Shown here in pieces: positions 8,629 through 17,960 of a stretch of DNA of 39,066 bases. The notes beneath the pieces are model-generated. The model searched no databases. It worked only from the letters and a program-made list of their open reading frames with translations, and was not told the origin of the DNA. Source of the DNA: Staphylococcus coagulans (GTDB lineage Bacteria; Bacillota; Bacilli; Staphylococcales; Staphylococcaceae); the NCBI RefSeq assembly GCF_002901995.1, contig NZ_PPQN01000007.1, forward strand, positions 1 to 39,066, read 5' to 3'. Position 1 is the first letter of the stretch, and each line of letters starts with the position of its first letter. The position numbers were made by a program, and so were the translations under genes.

Positions 8629-8658
8629 TTGATATTGAGAATCGTTATCAAATATAAT
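8629..8658 (+). promoter_or_regulatory. isdG promoter with Fur box in the spacer
   Basis: TTGATA (8629-8634) and TATAAT (8653-8658), with an 18-base spacer, form a good sigma-A promoter. The spacer holds TGAGAATCGTTATCA (8636-8650), which matches the 7-1-7 Fur consensus TGATAATNATTATCA at all but two defined positions. Fur bound here would block RNA polymerase when iron is sufficient. The transcript would have a leader of about 110 bases before isdG. Confidence 0.85.
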
Positions 8659-8765
8659 AGAGGTGTCGGAAGATAATCAAAGTTTGAGCGCGATAGATGA
8701 TGTTTGAAGCGTCTTGGACAGGTAATTAAAACTAAAGTGTTTTTGCCCATGCGTATCAGGAATAA

Positions 8766-9101
<336 letters not shown>

Positions 9102-9140
9102 TGCATGGTGTATCGACAAATTGAATACAAATCCTTTCAC

Positions 9141-9177
9141 GGTTTTGGACGCGCGTATCACGTCCAAAGCCTTTTTT
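9141..9177 (+). terminator. Terminator of isdG
   Basis: GGTTTTGGACG pairs with CGTCCAAAGCC (one mismatch), followed by six T residues. Confidence 0.85.
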
Positions 9178-9253
9178 ATGGTTTTAAGGTGTTCGCTTAC
9201 TCTAAAGGATAAGAAATGATTTATAATTGATATGAAAGATTTGAGGTGTAGAG

Positions 9254-10231
9254 ATGAAAACATATATAGAAGCAGATGGCCGCAAAGTGAAGAAATTATA
9301 TCTTTCTCTAAATGGACATCGCCAAGGCGTTATTATTGAAACAAAGGATGAACAAAATCCAATTTTATTAGTCGTGCATGGGGGACCAGGTTTTCCACTT
9401 TATCCATTTTTTCGCGCACACCATATTGATTTGACGGATCAGTATACGGTCGTTTATTGGGATCAGAGAGGGACGGGGATGTCGTATACACGTCAAATAG
9501 TAGGGATGTGCGACCTCATTGATGATTTATATCAACTCATCCAATTTTTACGTTTACATTTTCATCAAGATAAAGTGTTTTTAATGTGTCACTCGTTTGG
9601 AACCATTATCGGTACCCATGTGGCGCACCGTTATCCAGAAGTGATTGCAGCTTATATTGGTATGGGGCAACTAGGAAATGTTTTTCATAATGAACAGCTT
9701 ATACTTGATCATTTACGCTTTTTAGCTCATGAAGAAAACAATCAAAATGCGGTTAAACGCTTAAACCGTGTACACCTCACGCGTCAGTTTAATACAGATC
9801 GCTACTATGGTCGCGTACGCCAACGTTACACAGAGCGTTATAAAGTTGGATTTTCAAGTCATGGCTATTCGTTATGGCGTATGTTTAAAGTGATGATGTC
9901 CACACCTTACTATAAATTAATAGAGCGGATTAATATTGTGAGAGGGAGTCTCTCAACATTTGAGCACTTAACGAATGAGATGGCCAATGTCGATTTAAAT
10001 GATATTGCCCAGGAAATAACAGTGCCTTTTTACGTTTTGCAAGGTGTCCATGATTTGCAAACGACGTATGAAGATAGTAAAGCCTTTTTTGATCGTGTGG
10101 CTTCAAAAGATAAGCATTTCTATGCCTTTCAAGACACGGCACATGCGCCTTTTATAGATGAACCCAAAAAAATGCTCGCAATTATGCATAAGATTGTTGA
10201 CCATGACGTAAGGTCATCGTGTACAACGTAA
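9254..10231 (+). CDS. Alpha/beta hydrolase, proline iminopeptidase-like
   Basis: 325-residue serine hydrolase of the alpha/beta fold. It shows the oxyanion motif HGGPG, DQRGTGMS of the prolyl iminopeptidase-like group, and the nucleophile elbow CHSFGT (usual form GxSxG; here the first Gly is replaced by Cys-His). The likely acid is D in LQGVHDLQT and the catalytic His is in DTAHAPF near the C terminus. There is no signal peptide, so it is likely cytoplasmic. The substrate is unknown; peptidase activity is not certain from the motif alone. The MerR-type gene begins 17 bases after its stop, so the two probably form an operon. The start is ATG 9254 with GAGGTG upstream. Confidence 0.8.
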   Translation: MKTYIEADGRKVKKLYLSLNGHRQGVIIETKDEQNPILLVVHGGPGFPLYPFFRAHHIDLTDQYTVVYWDQRGTGMSYTRQIVGMCDLIDDLYQLIQFLRLHFHQDKVFLMCHSFGTIIGTHVAHRYPEVIAAYIGMGQLGNVFHNEQLILDHLRFLAHEENNQNAVKRLNRVHLTRQFNTDRYYGRVRQRYTERYKVGFSSHGYSLWRMFKVMMSTPYYKLIERINIVRGSLSTFEHLTNEMANVDLNDIAQEITVPFYVLQGVHDLQTTYEDSKAFFDRVASKDKHFYAFQDTAHAPFIDEPKKMLAIMHKIVDHDVRSSCTT

Positions 10232-10248
10232 ATAAGGAGGTGAGATCA

Positions 10249-10968
10249 ATGTCTTATTATTCGACAGGTGAGCTTGCTGAAAAGTTCAATATTTCAAAGC
10301 GAACGTTACAATATTATGATCGACAAAAGTTATTAAAGCCAGCCTTTGTTAAAGATAATCAATATCGTATTTATACTGATCGTGAAGCGGAACAATTGAA
10401 CCTGATTTTAATGATGAAGTCTTTAGGTTTAAGCTTGGCTGAAATCCGAAAATTGATTCATGCAGAGGGCACACTTAAGACGGTTCGTTCAATTTTAGAA
10501 CAAAAAATAAGTGCATCAGAAGAAATGATTCAGCAACAGCAACTTCAATTAAAGCAGATGAAAACAATTCAAAAAATGATTGCTACGTCATCAACAGCAC
10601 CTGTGCATACACTATCGGACATTGAGGAAATAATGAAAAATCAACCTTATTTATCTCAGTTAACACAAAAAACGATGGTGCTGGGTACTACAGCATCATT
10701 GGCCAATGTCATTGGAATCAGTCTTAGTTTGAAAAAACAAACCGCGTGGCCAACCGCTATAGCATTGACGTATAGTGCTATTGTTGCGTACCGTATGACA
10801 GTCGATTATTATGGCAAGGTGAAATATCAATGCCCTAACTGTCAGACAACGTTCAAACCTGACTTATGGACTTGGGCGTTTGCAAGCCATACGTCAACAA
10901 CACGGAAATTCGAATGTCCCCATTGTCATTTTAATGGATACTGTACTGAAGTTTATGATGAAAGTTAA
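10249..10968 (+). CDS. MerR-family regulator with C-terminal membrane helices and zinc ribbon
   Basis: Residues 3-70 are a clear MerR winged helix (YYSTGELAEKFNISKRTLQYYDR, in two parts: helix-turn-helix and NQYRIYTD wing). A glutamine-rich coiled coil (about 75-112) follows, as in MerR dimers. Instead of an ordinary ligand domain, the protein then has two hydrophobic segments (about 143-161 and 166-182) and a C-terminal double CxxC ribbon (CPNC 195-198, CPHC 223-226). This suggests a membrane-tethered DNA-binding protein with a metal-binding end. I chose ATG 10249, seven to eight bases after AAGGAGG; a GTG at 10219 lacks a site. It is probably co-transcribed with the hydrolase. The signal and targets are unknown. 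Confidence 0.85.
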   Translation: MSYYSTGELAEKFNISKRTLQYYDRQKLLKPAFVKDNQYRIYTDREAEQLNLILMMKSLGLSLAEIRKLIHAEGTLKTVRSILEQKISASEEMIQQQQLQLKQMKTIQKMIATSSTAPVHTLSDIEEIMKNQPYLSQLTQKTMVLGTTASLANVIGISLSLKKQTAWPTAIALTYSAIVAYRMTVDYYGKVKYQCPNCQTTFKPDLWTWAFASHTSTTRKFECPHCHFNGYCTEVYDES

Positions 10969-11045
10969 GCATGCAAATCCAACATGGAACAGAATGCGAT
11001 TTTTAAATGAGCATTGTTAAATTGAACAAAAATTTGAAGAGATCA

Positions 11046-11126
11046 CGGTGGTAGGGAAGATTGTTTTTGATGAAAGCTTGATTTAAAGCAATGCATCAAA
11101 TCTGTCATTTACTACCACTTTTCTTA
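11046..11126 (+). terminator. Possible terminator after the MerR-like gene
   Basis: GTGGTAG near 11048 pairs with CTACCAC near 11112-11118, with a second partial stem inside (TTTGATG/CATCAAA), followed by TTTTCTT. The loop is long, so the call is weak. The remainder of the 310-base gap holds only the cre site and leader of the PTS gene. Confidence 0.4.
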
Positions 11127-11190
11127 TGATATGTTCTTTATCGGTTCAGAAGTCTCTTTTTTATATAAGAAACTATCAGTTAGACAATGT

Positions 11191-11204
11191 TGTAAGCGCT
11201 TAAA
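11191..11204 (+). promoter_or_regulatory. Candidate CcpA cre site of the PTS gene
   Basis: TGTAAGCGCTTAAA matches the cre consensus TGWAANCGNTNWCA at 13 of 14 positions, about 75 bases before the coding start. It suggests repression by CcpA when a preferred sugar is present. Confidence 0.7.
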
Positions 11205-11279
11205 ATATTCATTGAAATACAATCAGCAAGGGGATAATATGGAGGTGTATTTGAATTTTAGAAAGAGGAAGTGTTAGGC

Positions 11280-13256
11280 GTGAATATACTTGCAATCACA
11301 TCTTGTCCCAATGGTATTGCACATACATATATGGCACAAGAAAAGTTAGAACAAGCTGCAAAAAAGCTAGGTGCCAACATTAAAGTGGAGACACAAGGCG
11401 GTATTGGGGTCGAAAACGAATTAACAGCAGAAGAGATTGAAAAAGCAGACGGTATTATTATTGCATCAGATCGACAAGTTGACTTATCACGTTTTGTTGG
11501 AAAACCTTTAATTAGAGAAAGCGTCCGTGCAGGGATTCATCAACCAGAAGCTCTGATACAACGCGTTATTGATGGACATGTGCCTATCTATCAAGGTGAT
11601 AAAATCAATGTACCTTCTGAAGATGATACAGAGAATAATTCGTCTACTAAGCATCAGGGTGTTCAAGCAGTCTATCAGCACCTTATGAATGGTGTTTCTT
11701 TCATGGTCCCATTTATTGTAGTAGGGGGATTGTTGATTGCCATTGCCTTATCATTAGGAGGCGAAAAGACCGCAACACAGGGTTTAGTAATTCCGGATGA
11801 CTCGTTTTGGAAGCCTTTTGAAAAAATAGGGGCACTGTCTTTTAGTTTTATGGTTCCTATTTTAGCTGGGTATATCGCGATGAGTATTGCTGATAAGCCA
11901 GGACTTGTACCAGGCATGATTGGAGGCGCAATAGCGGCGGATGGAAGTTTTTATGGCAGTGATGCAGGGGCAGGCTTTTTAGGAGGAATTGTCGCAGGAT
12001 TTTTAGCGGGCTATATCGCTAAGTGGATTAAAAATATAAAAGTTCCTAAAGCTATGGCGCCGATTATGCCTATTATTGTGATTCCAATCATTGCTTCTAT
12101 TCTTGTTGGCGTGATCTTTATATTTGTGATTGGTGCACCTATTGCTAGTGTGTTCAGCGCATTGACAGTTTGGTTAAAAGGCATGCAAGGCGCAAATATC
12201 GTGATTTTAGCGATGATTATTGGTGCAATGATTGCTTTTGACATGGGAGGGCCAGTGAATAAAGTGGCATTTTTATTTGGTTCTGCTTTAATTGCTGAAG
12301 GTAACTATAGTGTAATGGGAATGGTTGCTGTTGCAGTTTGTACACCGCCGATTGGACTCGGACTCGCAACATTTATCAAAAAGAGTAAATTCAATCAAAA
12401 TGAAATTGAAATGGGTAAAGCCTCTTTTACGATGGGCTTGTTTGGTATTACAGAAGGAGCCATCCCATTTGCTGCTCAAGATCCATTACGTGTCATACCT
12501 GCAAACATGGTAGGAGCAATGATTGCTTCAGTGATTGCGGCGCTGGGTGATGTAGGGGATCGTGTTGCCCATGGTGGACCCATTGTTGCTGTTTTAGGTG
12601 GCATTGATCACATCCTTATGTTTGCGATTGCAGTCATAGTCGGAAGTTTCGTGACGATGGCAGTCGTGTTAATTTTAAGAAAAAAACCTGTTGCACGTCG
12701 TAGTAGTAACGAACAAGTAGATCAAATGCCAAACGAACGCACAAAGGAAATGCGCGATGATACGCATGTAGCGGTGTCATCCGTAGAGGCTAAAGATGAG
12801 AATGCTCAAGTCGACGAACTGTTTGATGCGAATGTGATTTTAAACATCAATCAGTCAATGTCACGAGATCATGCGATTGATATATTGGTTGATGCGTTGC
12901 AAAAGGCTGGCTATGTTAATGATGAAGTCGTACTCAAAGAAGCTATTTTAGCGAGAGAAGCAGAGGCAACGACTGCGCTCGGAATGAACATTGCGATGCC
13001 TCATGCAAAAACAGATGCGATTCGTCAGCCTGTCGTCGCCGTGTTAAAAAATGATATAGGTGTAGAATGGGAGAGCATAGATGGTACATGGCCACAATTA
13101 ATCTTTTTAATTGCGGTGCCACTGCATAGTCATGATACACACTTGAAAGTACTCCAACAATTATCAAAAGCATTAATGCAAGATGACAAACGAATGCAAT
13201 TGTTGAATGCTTCAGATACTAAAGCATTATATAGTGATATACAAAGGTTAATTTAA
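11280..13256 (+). CDS. fruA: PTS fructose/mannose-family permease, EIIBCA
   Basis: Sugar uptake with simultaneous phosphorylation, in the cytoplasmic membrane. Domains run EIIB (1-100; phosphocysteine C9 in SCPNGIAHT), EIIC (about 125-465; many helices, with GITEGAIPFAAQDP near the sugar site), then EIIA (about 510-658; phosphohistidine in MPHAK). This B-C-A order matches the staphylococcal FruA that lies near pmi and the pip gene in S. aureus. The start is GTG 11280: GAGGA is ten bases upstream and the protein then begins MNILAITSC, whereas GTG 11271 abuts the site. It is monocistronic, with no fruK, pmi or BglG regulator nearby, so fructose and mannose cannot be told apart. Confidence 0.88.
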   Translation: MNILAITSCPNGIAHTYMAQEKLEQAAKKLGANIKVETQGGIGVENELTAEEIEKADGIIIASDRQVDLSRFVGKPLIRESVRAGIHQPEALIQRVIDGHVPIYQGDKINVPSEDDTENNSSTKHQGVQAVYQHLMNGVSFMVPFIVVGGLLIAIALSLGGEKTATQGLVIPDDSFWKPFEKIGALSFSFMVPILAGYIAMSIADKPGLVPGMIGGAIAADGSFYGSDAGAGFLGGIVAGFLAGYIAKWIKNIKVPKAMAPIMPIIVIPIIASILVGVIFIFVIGAPIASVFSALTVWLKGMQGANIVILAMIIGAMIAFDMGGPVNKVAFLFGSALIAEGNYSVMGMVAVAVCTPPIGLGLATFIKKSKFNQNEIEMGKASFTMGLFGITEGAIPFAAQDPLRVIPANMVGAMIASVIAALGDVGDRVAHGGPIVAVLGGIDHILMFAIAVIVGSFVTMAVVLILRKKPVARRSSNEQVDQMPNERTKEMRDDTHVAVSSVEAKDENAQVDELFDANVILNINQSMSRDHAIDILVDALQKAGYVNDEVVLKEAILAREAEATTALGMNIAMPHAKTDAIRQPVVAVLKNDIGVEWESIDGTWPQLIFLIAVPLHSHDTHLKVLQQLSKALMQDDKRMQLLNASDTKALYSDIQRLI

Positions 13257-13290
13257 GCGCTTGTTAAAACCATATTGAAAAAATGGTTTA

Positions 13291-13335
13291 AAAGCAACTG
13301 ATGGTACAAATAAGATAGCCATGAGTTGCTTTTTA
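13291..13335 (+). terminator. Terminator of fruA
   Basis: AAAGCAACTgATGG pairs with CCATgAGTTGCTTT and is followed by a T run. A smaller AAACCAT/ATGGTTT hairpin precedes it at 13267-13289. Confidence 0.8.
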
Positions 13336-13524
13336 TTATCAATATAAGTAGTGAGCAATTCTAATTTATTTCTGTGATAATGAATAGAATATTAAAGGTT
13401 TTTCATCCTTTTTGAACGAGATCTTCACAATTACATTTTGTATTATACATTTTCAGATAATAAATATTTAAAATTTTCAACGGAGGGTCTATAATAGTAA
13501 CATGAAAAAGAAAGGAAGGATGAC

Positions 13525-15528
13525 ATGACTCAGTCAAAATCAACGCGACATGTCAATGTGCGCCATCATTTATTAAAAACTGGTACCGCGCTTTGTTTAG
13601 TAGGATCATTATTCTATTATCCAATCAGTGCAACCTCCCCTTCTTATGCACATGCATCAACTCAGTCAGACGATGATATTCAACGATTACTTGACGATGC
13701 AGAACATCAAATTAATAAAATGGATTCATTGAATACAGATTATAAAAATGATTTCTTAGAACTTCTACGCGCAAATGATGATTCTCAACAAAGTATTAAC
13801 AAAGTCATCGAAGAAGCTGAAGCAGCAAATAAAAAAGCGAAAGATGCAGAGAAGAAGGATGACGTTAGACCTCAACTAGACAGTATTGATCAAAGAATCG
13901 AACAGCTAAAAAAAGAAGTTGACAGACATCAACAGGAGACACCTCAAATCAAAAATAGAACAGATGCCCCTCAACCATCGCGTGCGAGTGCTTCGGATGA
14001 TGATGATTTGTCGAATTTGATAGATACAATCAATGATTTATCGAAAAAAGAAACAGAACAACCAAAGTCTGAACCAGCACAAAATAATGATGGTACACAA
14101 GGTCAATCGCAAAGTGATAACCGTCAAAAACAGAGTGATGAAATACCAAAAAATGATACCACTTCTGACGCTCAACCCGATACATTCAATGATATTGCTG
14201 AAGAAAAGCGCAAACATTTGAGTGATACAAAAGACCAACTTCGTCAAATGGATCGTGATTTGACAGCAGATAGAGACACATTGCACCAAAAGTTAAATCA
14301 ACGCGATGAGGCGTTAAAAGATTTGCTTAACGATCGAGACAGTGTCGTATCACAAATTGATGATATGGCTTCAAAATCGGTTGATGATCAATCTGAAGAT
14401 TACTTAACGCAAAAACGCCAACATTTAGATGAGCTTCAAAATAAAATTGGTAGCCGCTCAGACCTCTCACCTAAGCAACAACAAAAGTTGCATGAAAGTG
14501 CGAAGACTGTTGCATCACAATTGAACCAACAAAATGATGAGATATTGTCTCGTTTAAAAGCAGCCAATGATAAACAAGTTGCGGTTAAATCGATATTAAG
14601 TGACTTATATAATGATAAACAAGCAGAAGCAATCGCAAAGCAAATTCATACACATGGTCAAAACAATCAACAAATTGCCGACCAATTGCAACGTGCGATT
14701 GATGATTTGAAACAAACACATAGTGATACGCTGTTGTTAGGTATGTTAGATAACACAACGCACACTAAAGATTTGGTGACTACTTTATTAAATACACGTT
14801 TTGATGAACAAAAATCGAAACATTTAGCTCAAAAAATTATGGAAGGACAACCTTCAAATCAAGAAATTTTGAATAGACTCAAAAAATATTATAAAGAAAA
14901 TGGCAAAGCGACGAGCGATGATATTTTAAATGCGCTATTAAAACAAGCGCATAATAAAAAAGATGCGATTGAAGCCATTTTAGATGGTCGTTTAAATCCT
15001 GATAATGCGTCATTAATTGCGCAACGTATTTCAAAGGATATTCATAATACAAAAGATTTACTAAAACTAATTCATGGTGAGTTGGATGCACAAGCGAATC
15101 GTCTACTCACACTACAAAAACAAATCAAAGATGTTAGAAATGATTTCCGTACTAATATTAATGACATTTTATCACCGTTACGCCATTTGCCAACCTTAGA
15201 TTTAACAAATCAACGTCATCGTTTATTGTTACCTTCTGAAAGTACAAATGATAAATTAAGAAAATTACTGAATCAAAGACCTTCAGGTGGATTAGGTGGA
15301 TTATTCCAACATGATTTTGCACCAAAACCAACCATTGATCCGTACCAAAAAGTAAATAAACTCGCAACGGGTGACAACTTCTTAGATAACTTATTCGATG
15401 AAAATGGTAATTTTAAATTACCAGACTCAGGTCAAATCACTAAAAATGCAGCATTGCCAATTGGTATTGTTGTCGTCATTTTAGGTATCGGTTTATTAAT
15501 TAAGTATTTGAAAAAACGTAAACAATAA
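13525..15528 (+). CDS. sasF: SasF-like cell-wall-anchored surface protein
   Basis: 667-residue secreted protein expected to be linked to peptidoglycan by sortase A. It has an N-terminal signal peptide with likely cleavage after YAHA (about residue 43), long acidic, glutamine-rich coiled-coil regions, and repeated NDKQAEAIAKQI / DEQKSKHLAQKI / NPDNASLIAQRI units (about 375-500). The end has LPDSG (632-636), a hydrophobic helix and the KKRKQ tail. The repeat region and final third (INDILSPL, then LFDENGNFKLP) follow S. aureus SasF as I recall it, where SasF protects against linoleic acid and ends in LPKAG. Gene neighbours (scaH, pip) are also those of S. aureus sasF. Ribosome site GGAAGGA precedes ATG 13525. 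Confidence 0.85.
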   Translation: MTQSKSTRHVNVRHHLLKTGTALCLVGSLFYYPISATSPSYAHASTQSDDDIQRLLDDAEHQINKMDSLNTDYKNDFLELLRANDDSQQSINKVIEEAEAANKKAKDAEKKDDVRPQLDSIDQRIEQLKKEVDRHQQETPQIKNRTDAPQPSRASASDDDDLSNLIDTINDLSKKETEQPKSEPAQNNDGTQGQSQSDNRQKQSDEIPKNDTTSDAQPDTFNDIAEEKRKHLSDTKDQLRQMDRDLTADRDTLHQKLNQRDEALKDLLNDRDSVVSQIDDMASKSVDDQSEDYLTQKRQHLDELQNKIGSRSDLSPKQQQKLHESAKTVASQLNQQNDEILSRLKAANDKQVAVKSILSDLYNDKQAEAIAKQIHTHGQNNQQIADQLQRAIDDLKQTHSDTLLLGMLDNTTHTKDLVTTLLNTRFDEQKSKHLAQKIMEGQPSNQEILNRLKKYYKENGKATSDDILNALLKQAHNKKDAIEAILDGRLNPDNASLIAQRISKDIHNTKDLLKLIHGELDAQANRLLTLQKQIKDVRNDFRTNINDILSPLRHLPTLDLTNQRHRLLLPSESTNDKLRKLLNQRPSGGLGGLFQHDFAPKPTIDPYQKVNKLATGDNFLDNLFDENGNFKLPDSGQITKNAALPIGIVVVILGIGLLIKYLKKRKQ

Positions 15529-15542
15529 AATAACCGAAGATA

Positions 15543-15596
15543 AAAAAAGAACAGCAACACGCACTGTCAAATCAGTTTGTGTTGCTGTTCTTTTTT
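15543..15596. terminator. Bidirectional terminator between sasF and scaH
   Basis: Perfect arms AAAAAAGAACAGCAACAC and GTGTTGCTGTTCTTTTTT around an 18-base loop, between two convergent genes. Confidence 0.92.
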
Positions 15597-15622
15597 GTAA
15601 ATCAAGTTGTAATGAATAAAGG

Positions 15623-17656
15623 TTATTCGTTTGAAGTGCCACCTTTAATATAGTCTAGAGTGTCAGCATCTTCTTTATCGATTGTACGATAAGAAATGAC
15701 ACCTAGTCCTTTGACGTTAGATTCAGAGACAACGATAGAACCATCTTTATTTACCTTTTCAACAAAAGCAACGTGACCGTAGTAACGGTCCGCGCCTAAT
15801 TGACCAGGTTTGAAGACAACAGCAGTATGTGCTTCAGGTTCACTTGAAACAGAGAAGCCTTTCGTTAATGCTGAGTAAGTCCAGTCACTCGCATTACCCA
15901 TATCTCCTGCGATATCCTTATCAAATTGTGCCATTCGAAGGTATACATACCATGTACATTGACCTTGAGGATATGGTGAAGCACTTGTCGCTCTGAATGG
16001 CTTAAAGTCGCTACTTACGTCTTCACTATTTTGTTTCATTGTATCTTCGTCTAACAATGAACCCATTTTTTTATGGTCGAAGCGTGTTAAATCATAAGTT
16101 TTAATCAATGATTTTAATTTTTCGTCATACTGTGGATCCGTTGCATATGTACCGACAAGCTCTGAAACAGCTGTACGATAGCTGGAGCTTTCACTTTTCC
16201 ATGTTCCTTTGTAAATGGAAGGATTTCCATCAATACCATTTTTAATTAAATCTGCATAATCGTTTAAAGAAGCTTTACGATCTGGATATTTTCTGAAATC
16301 CGCATGAATTTGATACATTGAGTGTCCGTCAGACTCTAATGTGTTAAAACCTACAGACTCTCCTTTATAGCTTCCTTTCATACCGAAAAGGTTGAAATTC
16401 GGTTCACGTGATAATGTACTTCGGCCCGAATCAGATTCCAAAATCGCTTGCGCAATCATAATCGATGCGTAAATATCTTCTTTTTGACCGATATCATGTG
16501 CATCTTTGGCAATATCATTGATAAATTTACGCGTAGATTCTGTTGGTACAACGCGAAATGCATCGGATGAAGATGAAGCATCATTACGACTTGGCATTTG
16601 TTCAAATAACGTTGTTTGACGTAAATGACTATTTTGAGGCAAATCTTTAAACGTTTGCGCAGGTGCTTGTTCACGTGAATGTTTCAATGCATCTAGTTCA
16701 GGGATCTGCTCATCATGACCGTTTGAATTTTTATGTTTCTGTTTCTGATAATTTTGATGTGTTTTTGTTGCATTATCACTGTATTCATCTAAAAGTGAAT
16801 CAATCATATCATCATTCTTACTTTTTGATGTTGAAGCACTACTTTGTTCTTGATCTTGTTTGTCTTCTGAATTTGATTGTTGCGCATCTGTTTGATTGTC
16901 TTCTTTATTTGAAGTTGTGTCATGTGCACTTGAATGGTCTGTTTCTGAAGATGATTGTGAATCATTCGTCTGCGGTTGTTCACTGTTTTGATCATCAGAC
17001 TGTGAGCTGTCATTGTTATCATCTTTTGCAGCTGAATCGTCTACAGAAGCGGATGTGTCATGGTCATCACGAGATGCTTCTGAGTCAGAAGATGGCTGTT
17101 GATTGTTTGTAGTGTGATGAGTGCCTTTTAAAATATCGTTAAGCGCATCGAAAAAGTCACGCTCTTCAGGTTGAGCGGCACTTTGTTCATCACTTGAAGT
17201 GTTCTCAGCAAGCGATACATCTGATGAAGATGGAGCGTCACTTGAATGCGGTTCGTTTGTGAAGTGACTGCTTTGTGCATCGTCACTTTGATTATTGAAA
17301 GAATGGTGGAATAAGTCACTAAACCAATCATTACTTTTCTTATAGGTTGGCCAATTCCCAATCGAAGAAAAACTTGATTGAGATGGATATTCAAAAGTAT
17401 GCGCACTATGGTTGGAACGCTTTTCTTTTGTCTTTTTATCTTGTTTTGAGTCATCTGATTTTTCAGAAGAACGCTCTTTTGAATTGTCATCATGATTGCG
17501 ATCTTGTGATGTTTCTTGTTCATCATCTACATCTGAAATTTTATCTTTTACAGTTTCTGTCGCTTTAGGTGAGGCAGCATGTGCCAAGTTTGATGTGACA
17601 GGGGGAAAGATAAGGGCTGTGGTCAATAAACCTGTGAAAATAAATTTACTTTTCAA
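15623..17656 (-). CDS. scaH: Secreted peptidoglycan hydrolase ScaH (glucosaminidase + CHAP)
   Basis: Wall hydrolase with two catalytic domains. It has a signal peptide (cleavage after LAHA, about residue 28) and a roughly 300-residue Ser/Asp/Gln-rich disordered linker. Next comes a GH73-type glucosaminidase (about 365-530; catalytic Glu in AILESDSG, then NLFGMKG), and last a CHAP amidase/endopeptidase domain (C567 in GQCTWY, H628 in YGHVAF). This matches S. aureus ScaH, which also neighbours sasF and pip. I chose TTG 17656: AAGGAG lies seven bases upstream and the product starts at MKSKFIF, with a proper signal sequence; the ATG 17695 has no site. The length is then 677 residues. It probably acts in septum cleavage and wall turnover, judged from family. 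Confidence 0.9.
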   Translation of the reverse strand: MKSKFIFTGLLTTALIFPPVTSNLAHAASPKATETVKDKISDVDDEQETSQDRNHDDNSKERSSEKSDDSKQDKKTKEKRSNHSAHTFEYPSQSSFSSIGNWPTYKKSNDWFSDLFHHSFNNQSDDAQSSHFTNEPHSSDAPSSSDVSLAENTSSDEQSAAQPEERDFFDALNDILKGTHHTTNNQQPSSDSEASRDDHDTSASVDDSAAKDDNNDSSQSDDQNSEQPQTNDSQSSSETDHSSAHDTTSNKEDNQTDAQQSNSEDKQDQEQSSASTSKSKNDDMIDSLLDEYSDNATKTHQNYQKQKHKNSNGHDEQIPELDALKHSREQAPAQTFKDLPQNSHLRQTTLFEQMPSRNDASSSSDAFRVVPTESTRKFINDIAKDAHDIGQKEDIYASIMIAQAILESDSGRSTLSREPNFNLFGMKGSYKGESVGFNTLESDGHSMYQIHADFRKYPDRKASLNDYADLIKNGIDGNPSIYKGTWKSESSSYRTAVSELVGTYATDPQYDEKLKSLIKTYDLTRFDHKKMGSLLDEDTMKQNSEDVSSDFKPFRATSASPYPQGQCTWYVYLRMAQFDKDIAGDMGNASDWTYSALTKGFSVSSEPEAHTAVVFKPGQLGADRYYGHVAFVEKVNKDGSIVVSESNVKGLGVISYRTIDKEDADTLDYIKGGTSNE

Positions 17657-17755
17657 AGCGTTACTCCTTTTCTCTATATAGTTTTTGTCTTGCAATCAAA
17701 AAGGGAGACTCATATCCTAGAAATGTGAATCATATTTTTGGTTACGAAACGACTT

Positions 17756-17806
17756 AGTTTGTATAAAAAGTGATATATGAAAGACATGATAAATGCTATA
17801 CAAACC
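17756..17806. repeat. Inverted repeat in the divergent scaH/pip promoter region
   Basis: GTTTGTATA (17757-17765) and its exact complement TATACAAAC (17797-17805) are separated by 31 bases, midway between the divergent scaH and YhgE/Pip starts. It could be a paired operator half-site or chance in AT-rich DNA. No clear WalR (TGTWAH-N5-TGTWAH) pair was found here. The rest of the 304-base gap holds only poor promoter-like sequence. Confidence 0.4.
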
Positions 17807-17960
17807 AAGGATGAACTTGTTATACTATGGTGTGTCTTTGCAACTTGTTGACATATGTTAACTTTAATTTGAAACGACAAATAAATAAATATTGCACATA
17901 CTTATATTACATGAATCATCATGATTTATAAAGTGTTTGAGTAGATATTGAGGTGAGGAA

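Noticed and set aside
12011..12244. Hydrophobic antisense frame inside fruA
   Set aside because: It mirrors codons of EIIC helices; no start signals and no family resemblance.
13251..13266. Second cre site at the end of fruA
   Set aside because: AAGCGCTT recurs at the stop codon, but only about 10 of 14 positions fit the consensus on either strand and the place is not promoter-proximal.
15543..15596. Small RNA or attachment site
   Set aside because: The long perfect stem with A and T flanks between convergent genes is fully explained as a bidirectional terminator.
16663..17112. 149-codon frame on the plus strand inside scaH
   Set aside because: It is antisense to the low-complexity Ser/Asp/Gln linker of scaH. 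The predicted product is a His/Leu-rich artefact without a ribosome site.
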